Under the pieces are notes generated by a model that was given only the letters and a program-made list of their open reading frames with translations, was not told the origin of the DNA and did not search any database. A program made the position numbers and the translations under genes. A DNA stretch of 64,000 nt from Fragilariopsis cylindrus CCMP1102 (lineage: Eukaryota; Bacillariophyta; Bacillariophyceae; Bacillariales; Bacillariaceae), in the NCBI GenBank assembly GCA_900095095.1, contig FMBT01000302.1, forward strand, positions 372,001 to 436,000. Direction: 5' to 3'. This document shows, one piece after another, positions 33,613 to 44,049 of the stretch. Each line of letters begins with the position of its first letter. Within the stretch, counting starts at the first letter, position 1.

Positions 33613-36231
33613 TTACACCTCCCTTATTGGTCCTTTAACCTCAGCAGGACATAGCTTCAATAGTAAGGCTTTCTTGTGTTCCTCTGGTAATAAGTTATCC
33701 ACGACCGATTGTGGTAACAGCTGGGCCATACTAGCAAACCCTTGCAATTGTTTTACTGCTGCTCTTCCCAGTGCGGTTTTCTCTATTGTTATTTCTTCAT
33801 CACGTAATTCGTGTAGGCGACCATCATCAACGATTGTCCATTCTTTAGTTTCGTGTGCCTTCTTCTCTCGTACGTCTAACCACAGCGCAACTAATCTGTC
33901 TTTCGTACTATCTTTCGCACCCGTTTTTTTCCCAGTGTGATCTTCAATTAAAAGCTTTAATTGTTCACTTGTTATAACCTTTTTGTCATTGAGTGATTCA
34001 TGTGTGTACACGTCGATTCCTTTATCCCTTTTTAGCTCAATCAATTGTTTCACTTTAGCAGCAAGAGCAATATAATTATCGTATTCTTTCTTCTGTTTTT
34101 CAAGCAGTATAATGTCTGCACTTCTCTTCTTCCTTTCGGTTGCAATAAAAAAATCGTCCGAATTAATTACACCACCAGCATTAGCAAAAAACTGTCCACC
34201 CGCAGTAGAAGCCCTCCCAATAGCATCCTGTCTCTCACGTGTGTTTGGTACAGTTACAGCAATCTTCTTTCGATGTGCTGATAATTTTGGTGCGTCTATG
34301 GATAAATGCTTCCCATCGCCACCTAATTGATTAATTTTTGCCACCGCTTCTTTATTTTCTTTTTCAATCTCTATTAATATGGTCGATTGTGGATCGGCGT
34401 CGAGATCAATTGAACCATCCGGACGCAGAACAACTTCGTGCTTTACTTTTGCATCTAACAAGCATGCTCGAGTGAATGGATAGAACCCTAGCTTCTTCCA
34501 TACTTCCTGGTTTCGATCAAACGAAAATGCTTCATCAAACGCGCTTTCTAAATGACACAATACAACACCCTCATTTATATAGTCTCCACCAAATACCAAC
34601 AACGGAATGCTTGTGTGTTTGATAGACGTAGTATGTTGTGTGAGCACTTTCAAATTCGATCGATATATTGATTTAAACATACCATAGTTTTGATCGGTTG
34701 GCTGTGTGATATGAGTAGTATTCGGCACTCCCGGTTTAACATAAATACCTTTTGTTCTCAATCGGGCTAACATTTCTACTTGCGTTCGACCGGGACCACT
34801 ATCGACAATTAGTAACACTCTCTTACCGGGTTTGTCCGCCGCATCCGGGTACAATGGTACAATACAATCTTCCACGTACTTACAGAATTCCTCTACATCC
34901 ATTCCAGCCTTCATATTACAATTAGCTGTCACCCCTCGCTCGGTCACTTCATCGAAACCCCATCTTCCTCGAACTTTTCTCATGTTTTCAAATAAACGCG
35001 TATCAAGTTTTTTAGTTTGTTCTGTTCTTGCTAGACTTCGAACTTGAAAGTGAGGGGGTACCGGATACCCATCCATTGTACTACCACCAATAAACGTGGC
35101 AGCGTAACCACTCTTGTTTGTCCCTTCGGCACCAGTACCGATACGGGTATCAGTAGAACAGTATTCCGTAATCGGACGTCCGCCTGTAAGTTTACTAGTA
35201 CCATCTGTCGTTACTTCGCTCTCGTCTATATTAAGGATCCGTTGAAGTTGACCGTCGAAGAACACCAGTTCACCTTCGACATCTTCTTCAGCAGTAGGCA
35301 AACGAGCAAAACCCAAAACAATTAGTTCTTCTTTCATTTTTTCGAACCATGTATTTATATTATTATAAGTCGACCACACTAATCGTCTCTTCTCCATTTT
35401 GGTATTTGCTGTTGTTACATTAACATCTAATGCAATATCTCGCATTAATCGTTGTGCAAATTTACGTGTCTCTTTTATTCCTAATTGTCTTGCTATCACT
35501 TTGTCAAGAATTTTAATTATCTTTTGTTTGTTTGGCATTGTTGTCCGATTTGCATTTGCAAGTGCAATGTAAGATCGTAGCGCCGAAAGAAGAGCATCCC
35601 GTAATTCACCGTTCACTACACCTTTTCTTCCTCGGCATGGAGGCACCGCTTCAGTTCCTGCCTTCACACGACGGCGCACAGTTGCCTCATTTACGTTTGT
35701 ATCGTTCTTTTTATTAATGTCATTGACAATATTCCTACAACTAATTCGTTGTTTCTTTGGTAACGAACTCTGTGTTTTCCATTCCTTTACAGCCTCAAAA
35801 TACGACTCTTCCTCCTTCTTCTTCCTTTTTGCTGCCTCATAATCATCGGAATTGACTTGGGTTACTGTCCGGCGTGTCTTTGATTTTCTTCTTTTTCTTT
35901 TCTTTTTTTTTGTCGTGGCCGTGGTTACTGTTGTTGTTGTTGTTGTTGCTGTTGTTGTGTCCGTGTCGGTAATTGCTGAGAAGGCACCCGGTGACGCAAT
36001 GTCCACTAAAGACGGAAGCGACGCCTGTGATAATCTCCTTTTTGCTCTGTCCACAGCATGTCGATGCTTATTATTATTGTCGATATCACCTTGTGAAAAT
36101 CCGACTTTTAATAAGGCTATTTTTAGTGTCATCCTTTGACTGGTTACCGCACATATTTGCTCGTCCAATAGCAATGCTCTTGCAGCATGCTCTATCCGTT
36201 GCTTGTATGCGTCACTTGTTGTCTCACTCAT
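33613..36231 (-). CDS. pogo-like DDE transposase
   Basis: 872 residues, uninterrupted. An N-terminal basic, helical region (Lys/Arg tracts near residues 105-120, RNIVNDINKKNDTNVNEATV as a helix-turn-helix candidate) precedes a DDE_1-type catalytic core. The acidic triad fits LNIDES (Asp about 336), LLIVDSGPGR (Asp about 477) and HITQPTDQNYGMFK (Asp about 513), giving a DD35D spacing and the QPxD-x-x-x-FK context typical of pogo, Fot and Tigger elements. The C-terminal 250 residues are Lys/Glu-rich, with SAP-like EQLKLLIEDHTGKKTGAK. It catalyses cut-and-paste transposition of the surrounding element. Domestication is possible, but the TIRs and TA sites argue for a normal transposon. Confidence 0.9.
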   Translation of the reverse strand: MSETTSDAYKQRIEHAARALLLDEQICAVTSQRMTLKIALLKVGFSQGDIDNNNKHRHAVDRAKRRLSQASLPSLVDIASPGAFSAITDTDTTTATTTTTTVTTATTKKKKRKRRKSKTRRTVTQVNSDDYEAAKRKKKEEESYFEAVKEWKTQSSLPKKQRISCRNIVNDINKKNDTNVNEATVRRRVKAGTEAVPPCRGRKGVVNGELRDALLSALRSYIALANANRTTMPNKQKIIKILDKVIARQLGIKETRKFAQRLMRDIALDVNVTTANTKMEKRRLVWSTYNNINTWFEKMKEELIVLGFARLPTAEEDVEGELVFFDGQLQRILNIDESEVTTDGTSKLTGGRPITEYCSTDTRIGTGAEGTNKSGYAATFIGGSTMDGYPVPPHFQVRSLARTEQTKKLDTRLFENMRKVRGRWGFDEVTERGVTANCNMKAGMDVEEFCKYVEDCIVPLYPDAADKPGKRVLLIVDSGPGRTQVEMLARLRTKGIYVKPGVPNTTHITQPTDQNYGMFKSIYRSNLKVLTQHTTSIKHTSIPLLVFGGDYINEGVVLCHLESAFDEAFSFDRNQEVWKKLGFYPFTRACLLDAKVKHEVVLRPDGSIDLDADPQSTILIEIEKENKEAVAKINQLGGDGKHLSIDAPKLSAHRKKIAVTVPNTRERQDAIGRASTAGGQFFANAGGVINSDDFFIATERKKRSADIILLEKQKKEYDNYIALAAKVKQLIELKRDKGIDVYTHESLNDKKVITSEQLKLLIEDHTGKKTGAKDSTKDRLVALWLDVREKKAHETKEWTIVDDGRLHELRDEEITIEKTALGRAAVKQLQGFASMAQLLPQSVVDNLLPEEHKKALLLKLCPAEVKGPIREV

Positions 36232-36749
36232 TGTTTATGATGGAAGGAAACCGCAACAGCATGTATCGATACTATATGTCATTGTGGAACTATTTTCAAA
36301 ATAGTAGTTAACTATTTTCAAAAAATACAGTTGTTATTGCAGTATTGTGGCTGGCTCGTTAATAGAGGAATCAAGTATGGGATGACAGCTTTGTAATCTG
36401 TATTATTTTACGATGAAAAGCCGCATAATGTGCACGATATTCGATTGATTTCAAACCGGATTCTAATCGATGCTCTATTGTAGTTGTTAAATAATTGAAT
36501 TTGAACTTTAATTTTCAACAATAGGGCGACTAGAAAACCATATGTAATTCAACAACTAAAAATAGGATTAACCAATGAAAGACAGTTTCTGAAAGCTGAA
36601 ATCAAATCCAGTCCGAATCGTTAAATATCGTTTCGCTTTTATTAATATCAATTCAATATCGTTTCCTCCGAGTAGAGCTGAGTAGTTTATACTATATTTT
36701 GGGCTCATATCCCGAGCAAAAAAAAATGTCACATTAGTGCCTAAACTTG

Positions 36750-37412
36750 TATGACCAAACCAAGATTAAGTGTATAATAACGAAGCAATTATGAGATCCC
36801 CTCTCGTCCCGATCCAAGATCCGATAAATTATCTTTCGATTTTCTGAACAACTCCTCGATTTTCTGAACAACTCCTCTTACAAAAAATGTCCAGTTAATT
36901 TCGGAATCTAGTAGTAGCACAGCGGACAGAGTGAGTCAGTCAATGATTGATATCACCTACTTTGACATCGTTCTTGGCAGCAGTTATTGAACAGCCCGAA
37001 GTAAAATGCAGGACTAAAAACGGTATTCCTACTGTACTACTCCGTTATTGATATCACCTACTTTGAGATCGTTCTTGGCAGCAGTCATCGAACAGCCCGA
37101 AGTAAAATGCAAGATTTAAAACGGTTCTCCTACTGTACTACTCCGTTATTGATATCACCTACTTTGATATCGTTCTTGGCAGCAGTCATTGAACAGCCCG
37201 AAGAGAAACGCAAGATGTAAAACGGTTCTTCTACTGTACTACTCCGTTTTAAGGGCACCATACCAATCAATCGTCTACCATCATTCATCGAAGGAAACTA
37301 AAACGAAGATGTAGTTTTGACATTTCATAGCATCCTCATAATATCTTTTTAATGCAGATAATAGGTCAAAAATATATATTCTAAAAAGAAAATTCATTCA
37401 TCACGATAACTA
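36750..37412. repeat. Three tandem 101-bp repeats upstream of the secreted nuclease gene
   Basis: The unit starting ttgatatcacctactttga begins at 36947, 37048 and 37149 and ends at about 37248 (period 101). Each has gttcttggcagcagt, gaacagcccgaag and a ctactgtactactccgtt end. A short 20-bp tandem pair, cgattttctgaacaactcct, lies at about 36837-36878. The array sits 165 bases before the start codon at 37413, so it could carry regulatory sites. Confidence 0.85.
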
Positions 37413-39834
37413 TTGATTGCAATAATATATATGATGGCTCCTCCAAAAAAATCTTCCGTTATGTTTGCATTACTGGCTGTATTCTTATGCTACTGCTGTG
37501 GATCTTCTCACAATTTCGTTGTTGCTGTGGACAATAATGATGACAGTAACAGCAAAGGAGCTACAAAAGCAAGAACAAACTTCTTACGACGATCTATGAC
37601 TGGTAATCAAGTAGACGTCGTCGTCGTCGTTAACGATGCGGTTGCAAAAGACCAAAGAGAATTGATGCCATCAAACAACAAGTGTGGATGTAGTACTTGT
37701 ACACAAGAAGTACTTAATGATGATGCTGATGGTTACTCATGTGGTGGAAGAATCGACTGGATGGTCAGTAGTATGGAGTATTCCGAGAAGGATGCTTGTA
37801 ATTTAGTCGCTGGTGAAGAATTCCCTTCAGGTATGTATTTGTATTTGTATGGATGATGATGAATATTTTACTCGCATTTTGCGAATTTTTTTCCTCTAAT
37901 AATATCTCTATATTTTTTTGATGATGACCTTTCTCTCATAATAATAATAATAATATAATAAAATCTTAGTTTGTGGTGGTTGCCACACAGCTCAGTGTCG
38001 AGAAGAACTGATTGTAACAGAACTGATTGTAACAGAACGATCGCGATGCGGATGCGAGCAATGCACCGATGCTGCTTGGAATACCATCGTGACGGATGCT
38101 GGTGGTTCCTATAGTTGTGGTTCTCGTATCGATTGGATGATATCAAGCCAGGGATATGATGAATCTACGGCATGTAGTTACGTTAGTGATGAATTCCCAG
38201 ATATTTGTACATGCAGTTGTGATGATGACGACAACAACACTGCAAGTCCTATTACGCCGTTGGATACTCAGACACCAACAACGGAGCCTCCTACTGGTTC
38301 GTCATCAAGTTTCGATTCAAATTTCGAATCAAGTTTCGAATCAACGAATTCACCGAACGAGGAAGCGACTGTAACAACTACTCAGGCACCAACAACGGAG
38401 CCTCCTACGAAATCACCGACCGAGGAACCGACTGTAAGAGCTACTCAGGCACCAACAACGGAGCCTCCTACGAATTCACCGACCGAGGAACCGACTGTAA
38501 GAACTACTCAGGCACCAACAACGGAGCCTCCTACGAATTCACCGACCGAGGAACCGACTGTAAGAGCCACTCAGGCACCAACAACGGAGCCTCCTACGAG
38601 TACACCGATCGAGGAACAGACTGTAGAAACAACGTCCCGATGTGGATGCGAGCAATGTACCGATGCAGTTTGGAATACAATCGTAACGGACGCTGGTGGT
38701 TCGTATAGTTGCGGTTCTCGTATCGATTGGATGAAATCAAGCCAAGAATATGATGAATCTAAGGCCTGCAGTTACGTTAGTGATGAATTCCCAGGAGTAT
38801 GTACCTGCACTTGCGGCGGTTCTTCACCGTCTTCACCCCCCCCACCCCCACCACCTATACCTACTCCCAGTGTTAGTGGCAGTGGGACGGTGAAAGTAAT
38901 GAGCTACAATACACAATACACAGGATATTATGGTGACGGAAGAATAGTTAATTTTGCACAAAAGATTGCTGAAGTTGCTGCGGATGTGGTGGGATTACAA
39001 GAGTGCCAGGATGCAAATGCCCTCGTTTCACTGGTTGGATCTCCATATAAAGTTTTAAGCGCAACAGGTCGCCAAAACTATATTCTATACAACGCTAATA
39101 GGGTTGAATATCTTGAAAGTGGATCGATGAACATCCCAAGTGATACTTATGCTCAAAGAGCTCTAACATGGGGAAAGTAAGTATTATCTAAAATTATACA
39201 GTAGGATTATATTCTTGCAATCCATCAGGTATCTCAACTTTATCTCTTTTTGTACTACACATATGTATTCCTTCCGTACGTTTTCTTTCCCATGTTTGCC
39301 ATAAATAGATTTCGAGTTTTAGAAGGTTCTGGTGCTGGTAACGAATTTTGGTTTTTCAATACCCATCTACCACATAATCTCGGTGCAGCCGCAGATAGGA
39401 ACACACATGCAAGGATTGGTCAGATGCTTCTGGAGAAGAGGATTCAATTGGGGGCAGGATCCTCGCCCACGATTGTTGTTGGGGATTGTAATCCATTTGC
39501 TTCCTCAGGAGCATCCAACGGATCATTTGAATCAAATCTTGCCCAAGGCGGAATTAAAATGATCTATACTGTTACCGGGATCGATGGGTAAGGATCTCAT
39601 TTCTAAACGTCTGGTTGTGTTGTTGCATTGTACTTATTCTGACAATATTTTTCTGTTCTTTTGGTGACAACTTTATCTCTCATAATTAAATAAAAATAAA
39701 TAAACAAACAAAGAGGGTTTGGTGGTCTTGATAAAATCTTTGCATCTGAGGAACACTGGACTGGCTCCGGCGCGGACGTTGGTACTGGAAGTTCTGATCA
39801 CTCTGCCATTATTGCTAACCTCTCGTTGAAATAA
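37413..39834 (+). CDS. Secreted endonuclease/exonuclease/phosphatase protein with three Cys-rich modules, four exons
   Basis: Exons 37413-37830, 37970-39176, 39309-39587 and 39714-39834, with GTATGT, GTAAGT and GTAAGG donors and in-phase joins. A signal peptide (MFALLAVFLCYCCGSSH) is followed by three copies of a module CGCxxC ... YSCGxRIDWM ... AC ... EFP ... C (starting near residue 88 and at genomic 38040 and 38640). Between modules 2 and 3 is a Thr/Pro stalk of four 21-residue repeats (TQAPTTEPPT). After a Pro tract comes an EEP nuclease/phosphatase fold: VMSYNTQYTG, VVGLQECQD, FNTHLPHN, VVGDCNPF and the catalytic GSSDHSAII. Likely extracellular, acting on nucleic acids or phospho-substrates. 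The Cys modules resemble secreted diatom wall or adhesion modules. The substrate is inferred only from the fold. Confidence 0.85.
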
Positions 39835-40394
39835 CAAAAAATACATGCATTCATAAAAATGAACGTGCATATAACAACGAACATACATACATACGTACAT
39901 ACATACATAAGATACATATGTACATTCATACATAAAGTTGCATGCAGCCATGATATAGAATTGTACCGAAATCAATAAAACCGTAATCAATAAAGTATTA
40001 TAAATTTGAATTAGATATCATCTAGATGTCTCTGTTTTTCTTATCTACATCGAAACGCGAACGTTATATTCGTCCATACAGTAAAAGATATTACCATCCA
40101 ACGACGATATACAAATAAAAGATAACATTATCGTCGGACATAAAAGAAATTCGATTCAATATTCCAACGATTGCCCTAGAATACTCCCACGATTGATAAA
40201 TTTCAGATCTCAGAATGCAAAACAGGTGCGAATCTTCAAAGCATTCTTTCCAACGGAAACGGCATGACGGGTACAAATTCTATGGACGAAGATGGAACGT
40301 ATGATATTGGGGCTTCTACTGTAGCACAGCTGATATACGTAACATGAATAAAATGAATAATCTACATACACTCACTCTTTCATGTCCTCTTATC
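39835..40394. other. Convergent 3' spacer with (cata)n tract
   Basis: Bases 39880-39935 hold a degenerate acatacatacgt microsatellite. No gene seen. Confidence 0.4.
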
Positions 40395-41960
40395 TTATGA
40401 TCGTATTGGAACACCATCCATTTCACGAACGAGCTGATAAACTTCCATTAACCCTACTTCGAATATAACACCATTGGAGATATTATTATCACTATCACCA
40501 CAATCATCATCACTTGTACTTTTAATTAGTTCAACTTCTTCTATATCTTTCTTATTATTAACAAGAGGAGGATTATTAAATCCTATTGCAGTATAGGATT
40601 CACCTTTTGTGAAATCATAATTTAATTTTAATCCTGTACCATATCCATTTTTATTTATTCCCATACTTAAAGAATTCAAATTCGATTGTTGAAATGTTTC
40701 CCATAATGCTGCTTCTGTGATTGTATTTGTATCTGTATCTGTATTTGTATATGTATTTGTATCAGGATTATTGTAATTAGAAGTTGTTGACGACGTCGAC
40801 AATGACATCGGCGTCGATGGTGGTAATGATGATGATGGTGGTTTCCACTTCCAACAATCAGCTGTAATTAACTTAGTATTATTATTATTATTATTATCGG
40901 TATCGGTATGTTCGTCTTCGTCGTCATCAACATCAACAATTTCTTCTACTATACGAAATAAGAAACATCGACCATCACCATATACTTTTGACGATGGATG
41001 CCATAATTGTGATGCATACATTCCTATAACTAAACGTTGTTTTTGTTGTTTTTGACTTTGACTTTGTGTATGACAAGTTGATAATACTTCTAATAATAGT
41101 ATAGTATGATGGGAGGATGTTTTTTGTATTTGATTATACAGCATTGTTAATGAACGACCATGTATACTAGTACTATATATTAAATTCATATTCGATGTAT
41201 ATTTTAAACTATATGGTAACCATTCTGCTAGTTTTTTACGTATCTGTTTTGATTTACCTAATACTATTGGTTGTTCGTGTTCTTCAATATGGTAATCTTT
41301 ATCTGCATTGCTATTGTTGTTATCGTACATATACAAATCACTAATACCACCACCAGTACATGCAGTTTCAAATATAAATGGTCGTAATCCAAGAGGATGG
41401 ATTGTCAATAAGGCATCATCGTCCTCGTCCTCGTCATCGTTATCCTTTATCTTATTATTGTTGCTACTAATTTCTAATAATGATGTACTTATTTTATTCC
41501 TATTATTGTTGACGATGCCTTTTTCCTTCCATAATAATCCTTTATTTCGAACAACAACAACAAGTATTATTATTGTCGTCATCAAAATAAAGACGGGACT
41601 ACTTGTACTCCTGCTTGACGATGATGAGAAGAAGAAGGAGAAAAAGGCAGTAGTAGTATCCTTGTTGACGTTTCCACCAGAAAAAATCAATGGTATTACC
41701 AACACGGCGACGATAGCGACGACAACGGCAACGACATGACTATCACCAGCAACCGCAATACCATCAGATGACGGTGATGGCGGCAATAGAAATTTTGCCT
41801 GTAACTCTGTTTTCGTCGTCGTCGTCGTGTTCACGATCTTATCATTATTATTATTAATAGTAGTAGTAGTAGTTTTATCATCTACCAGTAGTCGCTCTTC
41901 TTGTGTTAGTCTTCGTCGTCTTCTTATCAGTCGTCGCTCTCGTTTTTTACTTGACATCAT
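40395..41960 (-). CDS. TLDc-domain membrane protein
   Basis: 521 residues. A short basic N-terminus is followed by two hydrophobic segments (AVVVAIVAVLVIPLIFSG and PVFILMTTIIILVVVV), which suggest two membrane passes. The C-terminal half is a TLDc domain: LAEWLPYSLKYTSNMNLIYS, STSIHGRSLTMLY, LVIGMYASQLWHPSSKVYGD, GRCFLFRI and then GLKLNYDFTKGESYTAIGF and GLMEVYQLV. TLDc proteins are linked to oxidative-stress protection and to V-ATPase regulation in other eukaryotes; the role here is inferred. An Asn/Asp/Thr insertion splits the domain, as is common in this genome. Confidence 0.85.
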   Translation of the reverse strand: MMSSKKRERRLIRRRRRLTQEERLLVDDKTTTTTINNNNDKIVNTTTTTKTELQAKFLLPPSPSSDGIAVAGDSHVVAVVVAIVAVLVIPLIFSGGNVNKDTTTAFFSFFFSSSSSRSTSSPVFILMTTIIILVVVVRNKGLLWKEKGIVNNNRNKISTSLLEISSNNNKIKDNDDEDEDDDALLTIHPLGLRPFIFETACTGGGISDLYMYDNNNSNADKDYHIEEHEQPIVLGKSKQIRKKLAEWLPYSLKYTSNMNLIYSTSIHGRSLTMLYNQIQKTSSHHTILLLEVLSTCHTQSQSQKQQKQRLVIGMYASQLWHPSSKVYGDGRCFLFRIVEEIVDVDDDEDEHTDTDNNNNNNTKLITADCWKWKPPSSSLPPSTPMSLSTSSTTSNYNNPDTNTYTNTDTDTNTITEAALWETFQQSNLNSLSMGINKNGYGTGLKLNYDFTKGESYTAIGFNNPPLVNNKKDIEEVELIKSTSDDDCGDSDNNISNGVIFEVGLMEVYQLVREMDGVPIRS

Positions 41961-42829
41961 CGTCAGTCAGTCAGTGATGCATGTGTGGGTATCATTGGGT
42001 ATCATTGGGTATTACTGTATGTTTGTTGTTTGATTAATGAAATTTTGGATTGATTCATTCGCGTCAAAGATATCTCAACTTGAATCCCGTATAGAAGGGA
42101 TTTCACGGAAAAAGTTTCGAAATTCATTGTTTTGTGTTGAGGAATTACTGAACCTGAATTTTCGTCCGACGTCGATGATGAAGAAACTAAACAACGAAGG
42201 TAATATTAGTCGACTACTAATGAACGATAACGATGTTGTTCATGGTAACAACACGGATACAGACAATCAAATACTGGATGAGAATGAAAAAAGTAAAAAT
42301 ATTTGGAATGTCTACCTGTTGACGTAATATAGAAACGGTGAAAATAAAAGGCACCGATAACATTGAACACGAACTTTCAACAACAACAGCCCAGACATAT
42401 CAATACTGTAAGTACTTTATTATGATAGTCCTCTCCTAATCATATTGGTATGAGTTTATAAACAACAATAGACATACGTGTAGTAAATGATCTGAATAAA
42501 CAACAACCATTCCTCAAAAGTTGCCGGTAGTTGAACAATTTAATGGAACAGAATAACTTCAATTGGCGCACAAATAGTATTTAAAGCATCTTTAACTTTG
42601 TCAAATTACTATTTTTTTGACTATATACAGTTACAATTCAATTATTCATCTCCTATAGTAACATTCCTACCTCTTAACTACCGTTCCTCACCCTAAATTA
42701 ACGAAATCTTTCGATCAAATAATTGTTCCGCCATTTTATATCCTTGATGTAATTCTCGAGTCAATAGTAATTCTTCTTCCATAGTTCACAGCCGCCACAA
42801 TGGTAACAAGCCATTCTTCCTTCCTAACT
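41961..42829. other. Intergenic; short ORFs and a dispersed repeat
   Basis: A plus-strand 96-codon frame at 42037-42327 has no recognisable domain. Bases 42066-42120 (tcaacttgaatcccgta then gaaggga) recur at 43600-43665. On the minus strand 42696-42780 reads MEEELLLTRELHQGYKMAEQ in an open frame and might be an exon of the next gene, but no splice join is obvious. Confidence 0.35.
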
Positions 42830-43186
42830 TTAGTGGTCGTTGTAAAAATAATCTACTTGATAGAGTAAACGCTGGAGCTTCTCATTCTTTGTTCCAGTAG
42901 TGCTGTCAAGACCACGACAATCTAATAATCCCTCAATGGCCGTCTCGTCCATCTCTTCCTCATACGGTCTCGCTTCGTTGCGTAGTTTGCGTAACTTTTT
43001 TTCTGCATCGAGGAAATGGTAATTAACTAAACCAACCCATGCCTGGAGCTTGTTCGTAAGTTCTTTCATTTCATTAATCTTCATGCTGTATGCCATCACT
43101 CTGGACATCCTGCCAAGAGAAGTGTTATCGTTGGCCATTCTCGCTAAGTTTGCGTTCATGATTTCTTCATCCGCTTGAGATACCAT
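42830..43186 (-). CDS. Small coiled-coil protein with SAP-like end
   Basis: 118 residues from MVSQADEE (43186); an upstream ATG at 43243 would add 19 hydrophobic residues. A coiled coil (MKINEMKELTNKLQAWVGLV, AEKKLRKLRNEAR) is followed by a SAP-like AIEGLLDCRGL then TGTKNEKLQRLL, which has the spacing of a DNA-binding SAP motif. I do not recognise the protein. If the SAP reading is right it would bind DNA or chromatin. Confidence 0.55.
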   Translation of the reverse strand: MVSQADEEIMNANLARMANDNTSLGRMSRVMAYSMKINEMKELTNKLQAWVGLVNYHFLDAEKKLRKLRNEARPYEEEMDETAIEGLLDCRGLDSTTGTKNEKLQRLLYQVDYFYNDH

Positions 43187-43249
43187 TATAAAAACTATTA
43201 CGCTTGATTTGATTCCTGTAATGTATTTTTTATGAAGTTTCACTGATAA

Positions 43250-43887
43250 ACTTTTTAATTCCCAAACTCCTCGTCAATAGCGTTGGAGAAAACTTATAGA
43301 GACCAAAGGAATATAATTGGTTGGTGGGATCGATTCTCTGTAAAACCTGGAATTGGTTTGAAAAATTCAAATTTTAGTTTTGGTGTATGCGTGATTGGTT
43401 TCACGAGAATTATTTCATCTTACTACAAAAACTCAAACAAGAATAGAGAAATGGCAAATGGATCTATTCGAACTACTCCACTTGTTAGCTAAACTGGTCG
43501 GAATATTTGCAAGAGTTGCATTCGATATTTTTTTTCTTCTTCCCACTAACACATAAAACTTGAAAACGTGATTCTTGGTTCTTTTTGTTGTCGTCGTCTG
43601 TCAAAAGATATTTCAACTTGAATCCCGTACAATGCATGATAGTATTGGAAGGGATCGCGCGAAAGTATAAAGCTTCGAAAGAATTCAACGCGCGCGAAGA
43701 CAAATTGCTATTTTCATGGTCGGTGCATTCATTCAAAATTCAAAAGTTGAAAAGAAAAAAAAGCATTGCATCACCATGACAAGAATGGAGAAATACCGAA
43801 TGGATCTGTTCGAACTACTCCACTTAAACTGGTCGGATTATTTGCAAGAGTTGCATTCTAGCTAAGAGTTGCATTCGAGCTAATTAT

Positions 43888-43948
<61 letters not shown>

Positions 43949-44049
43949 CAATCAATTCAAATTCAAATTCATAAATCATAAATCATCAGTTCAAAAATCA
44001 ACATCACCGCACCTAACACACCTGACACATACCATCAAGAAACCTGACA
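43250..44049. repeat. Duplicated intergenic segment and (ca)n microsatellite
   Basis: The block gatct.ttcgaactactccactt, then aactggtcgga, then tttgcaagagttgcattc occurs at about 43461 and 43804 (offset about 343). The (ca)n run covers about 43890-43943. Bases 43597-43690 share a dispersed motif with 42066-42125. No gene seen. Confidence 0.7.

Larger units (their letters stand above)
32768..36749 (-). mobile_element. Complete-looking pogo/Tc1-mariner-type DNA transposon
   Basis: The ends are perfect 17-bp terminal inverted repeats, caagtttaggcactaat at 32768-32784 and its complement at 36733-36749. Each is flanked by TA (32766-32767 and 36750-36751), the expected target-site duplication. Inside lies one intact transposase gene on the minus strand (33613-36231). 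A subterminal copy of aaaaatgtcacattagtgcc near 32825 repeats the sequence of the right end in direct orientation. Length is about 3.98 kb. Perfect TIRs and an open transposase suggest a young copy. Confidence 0.85.
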
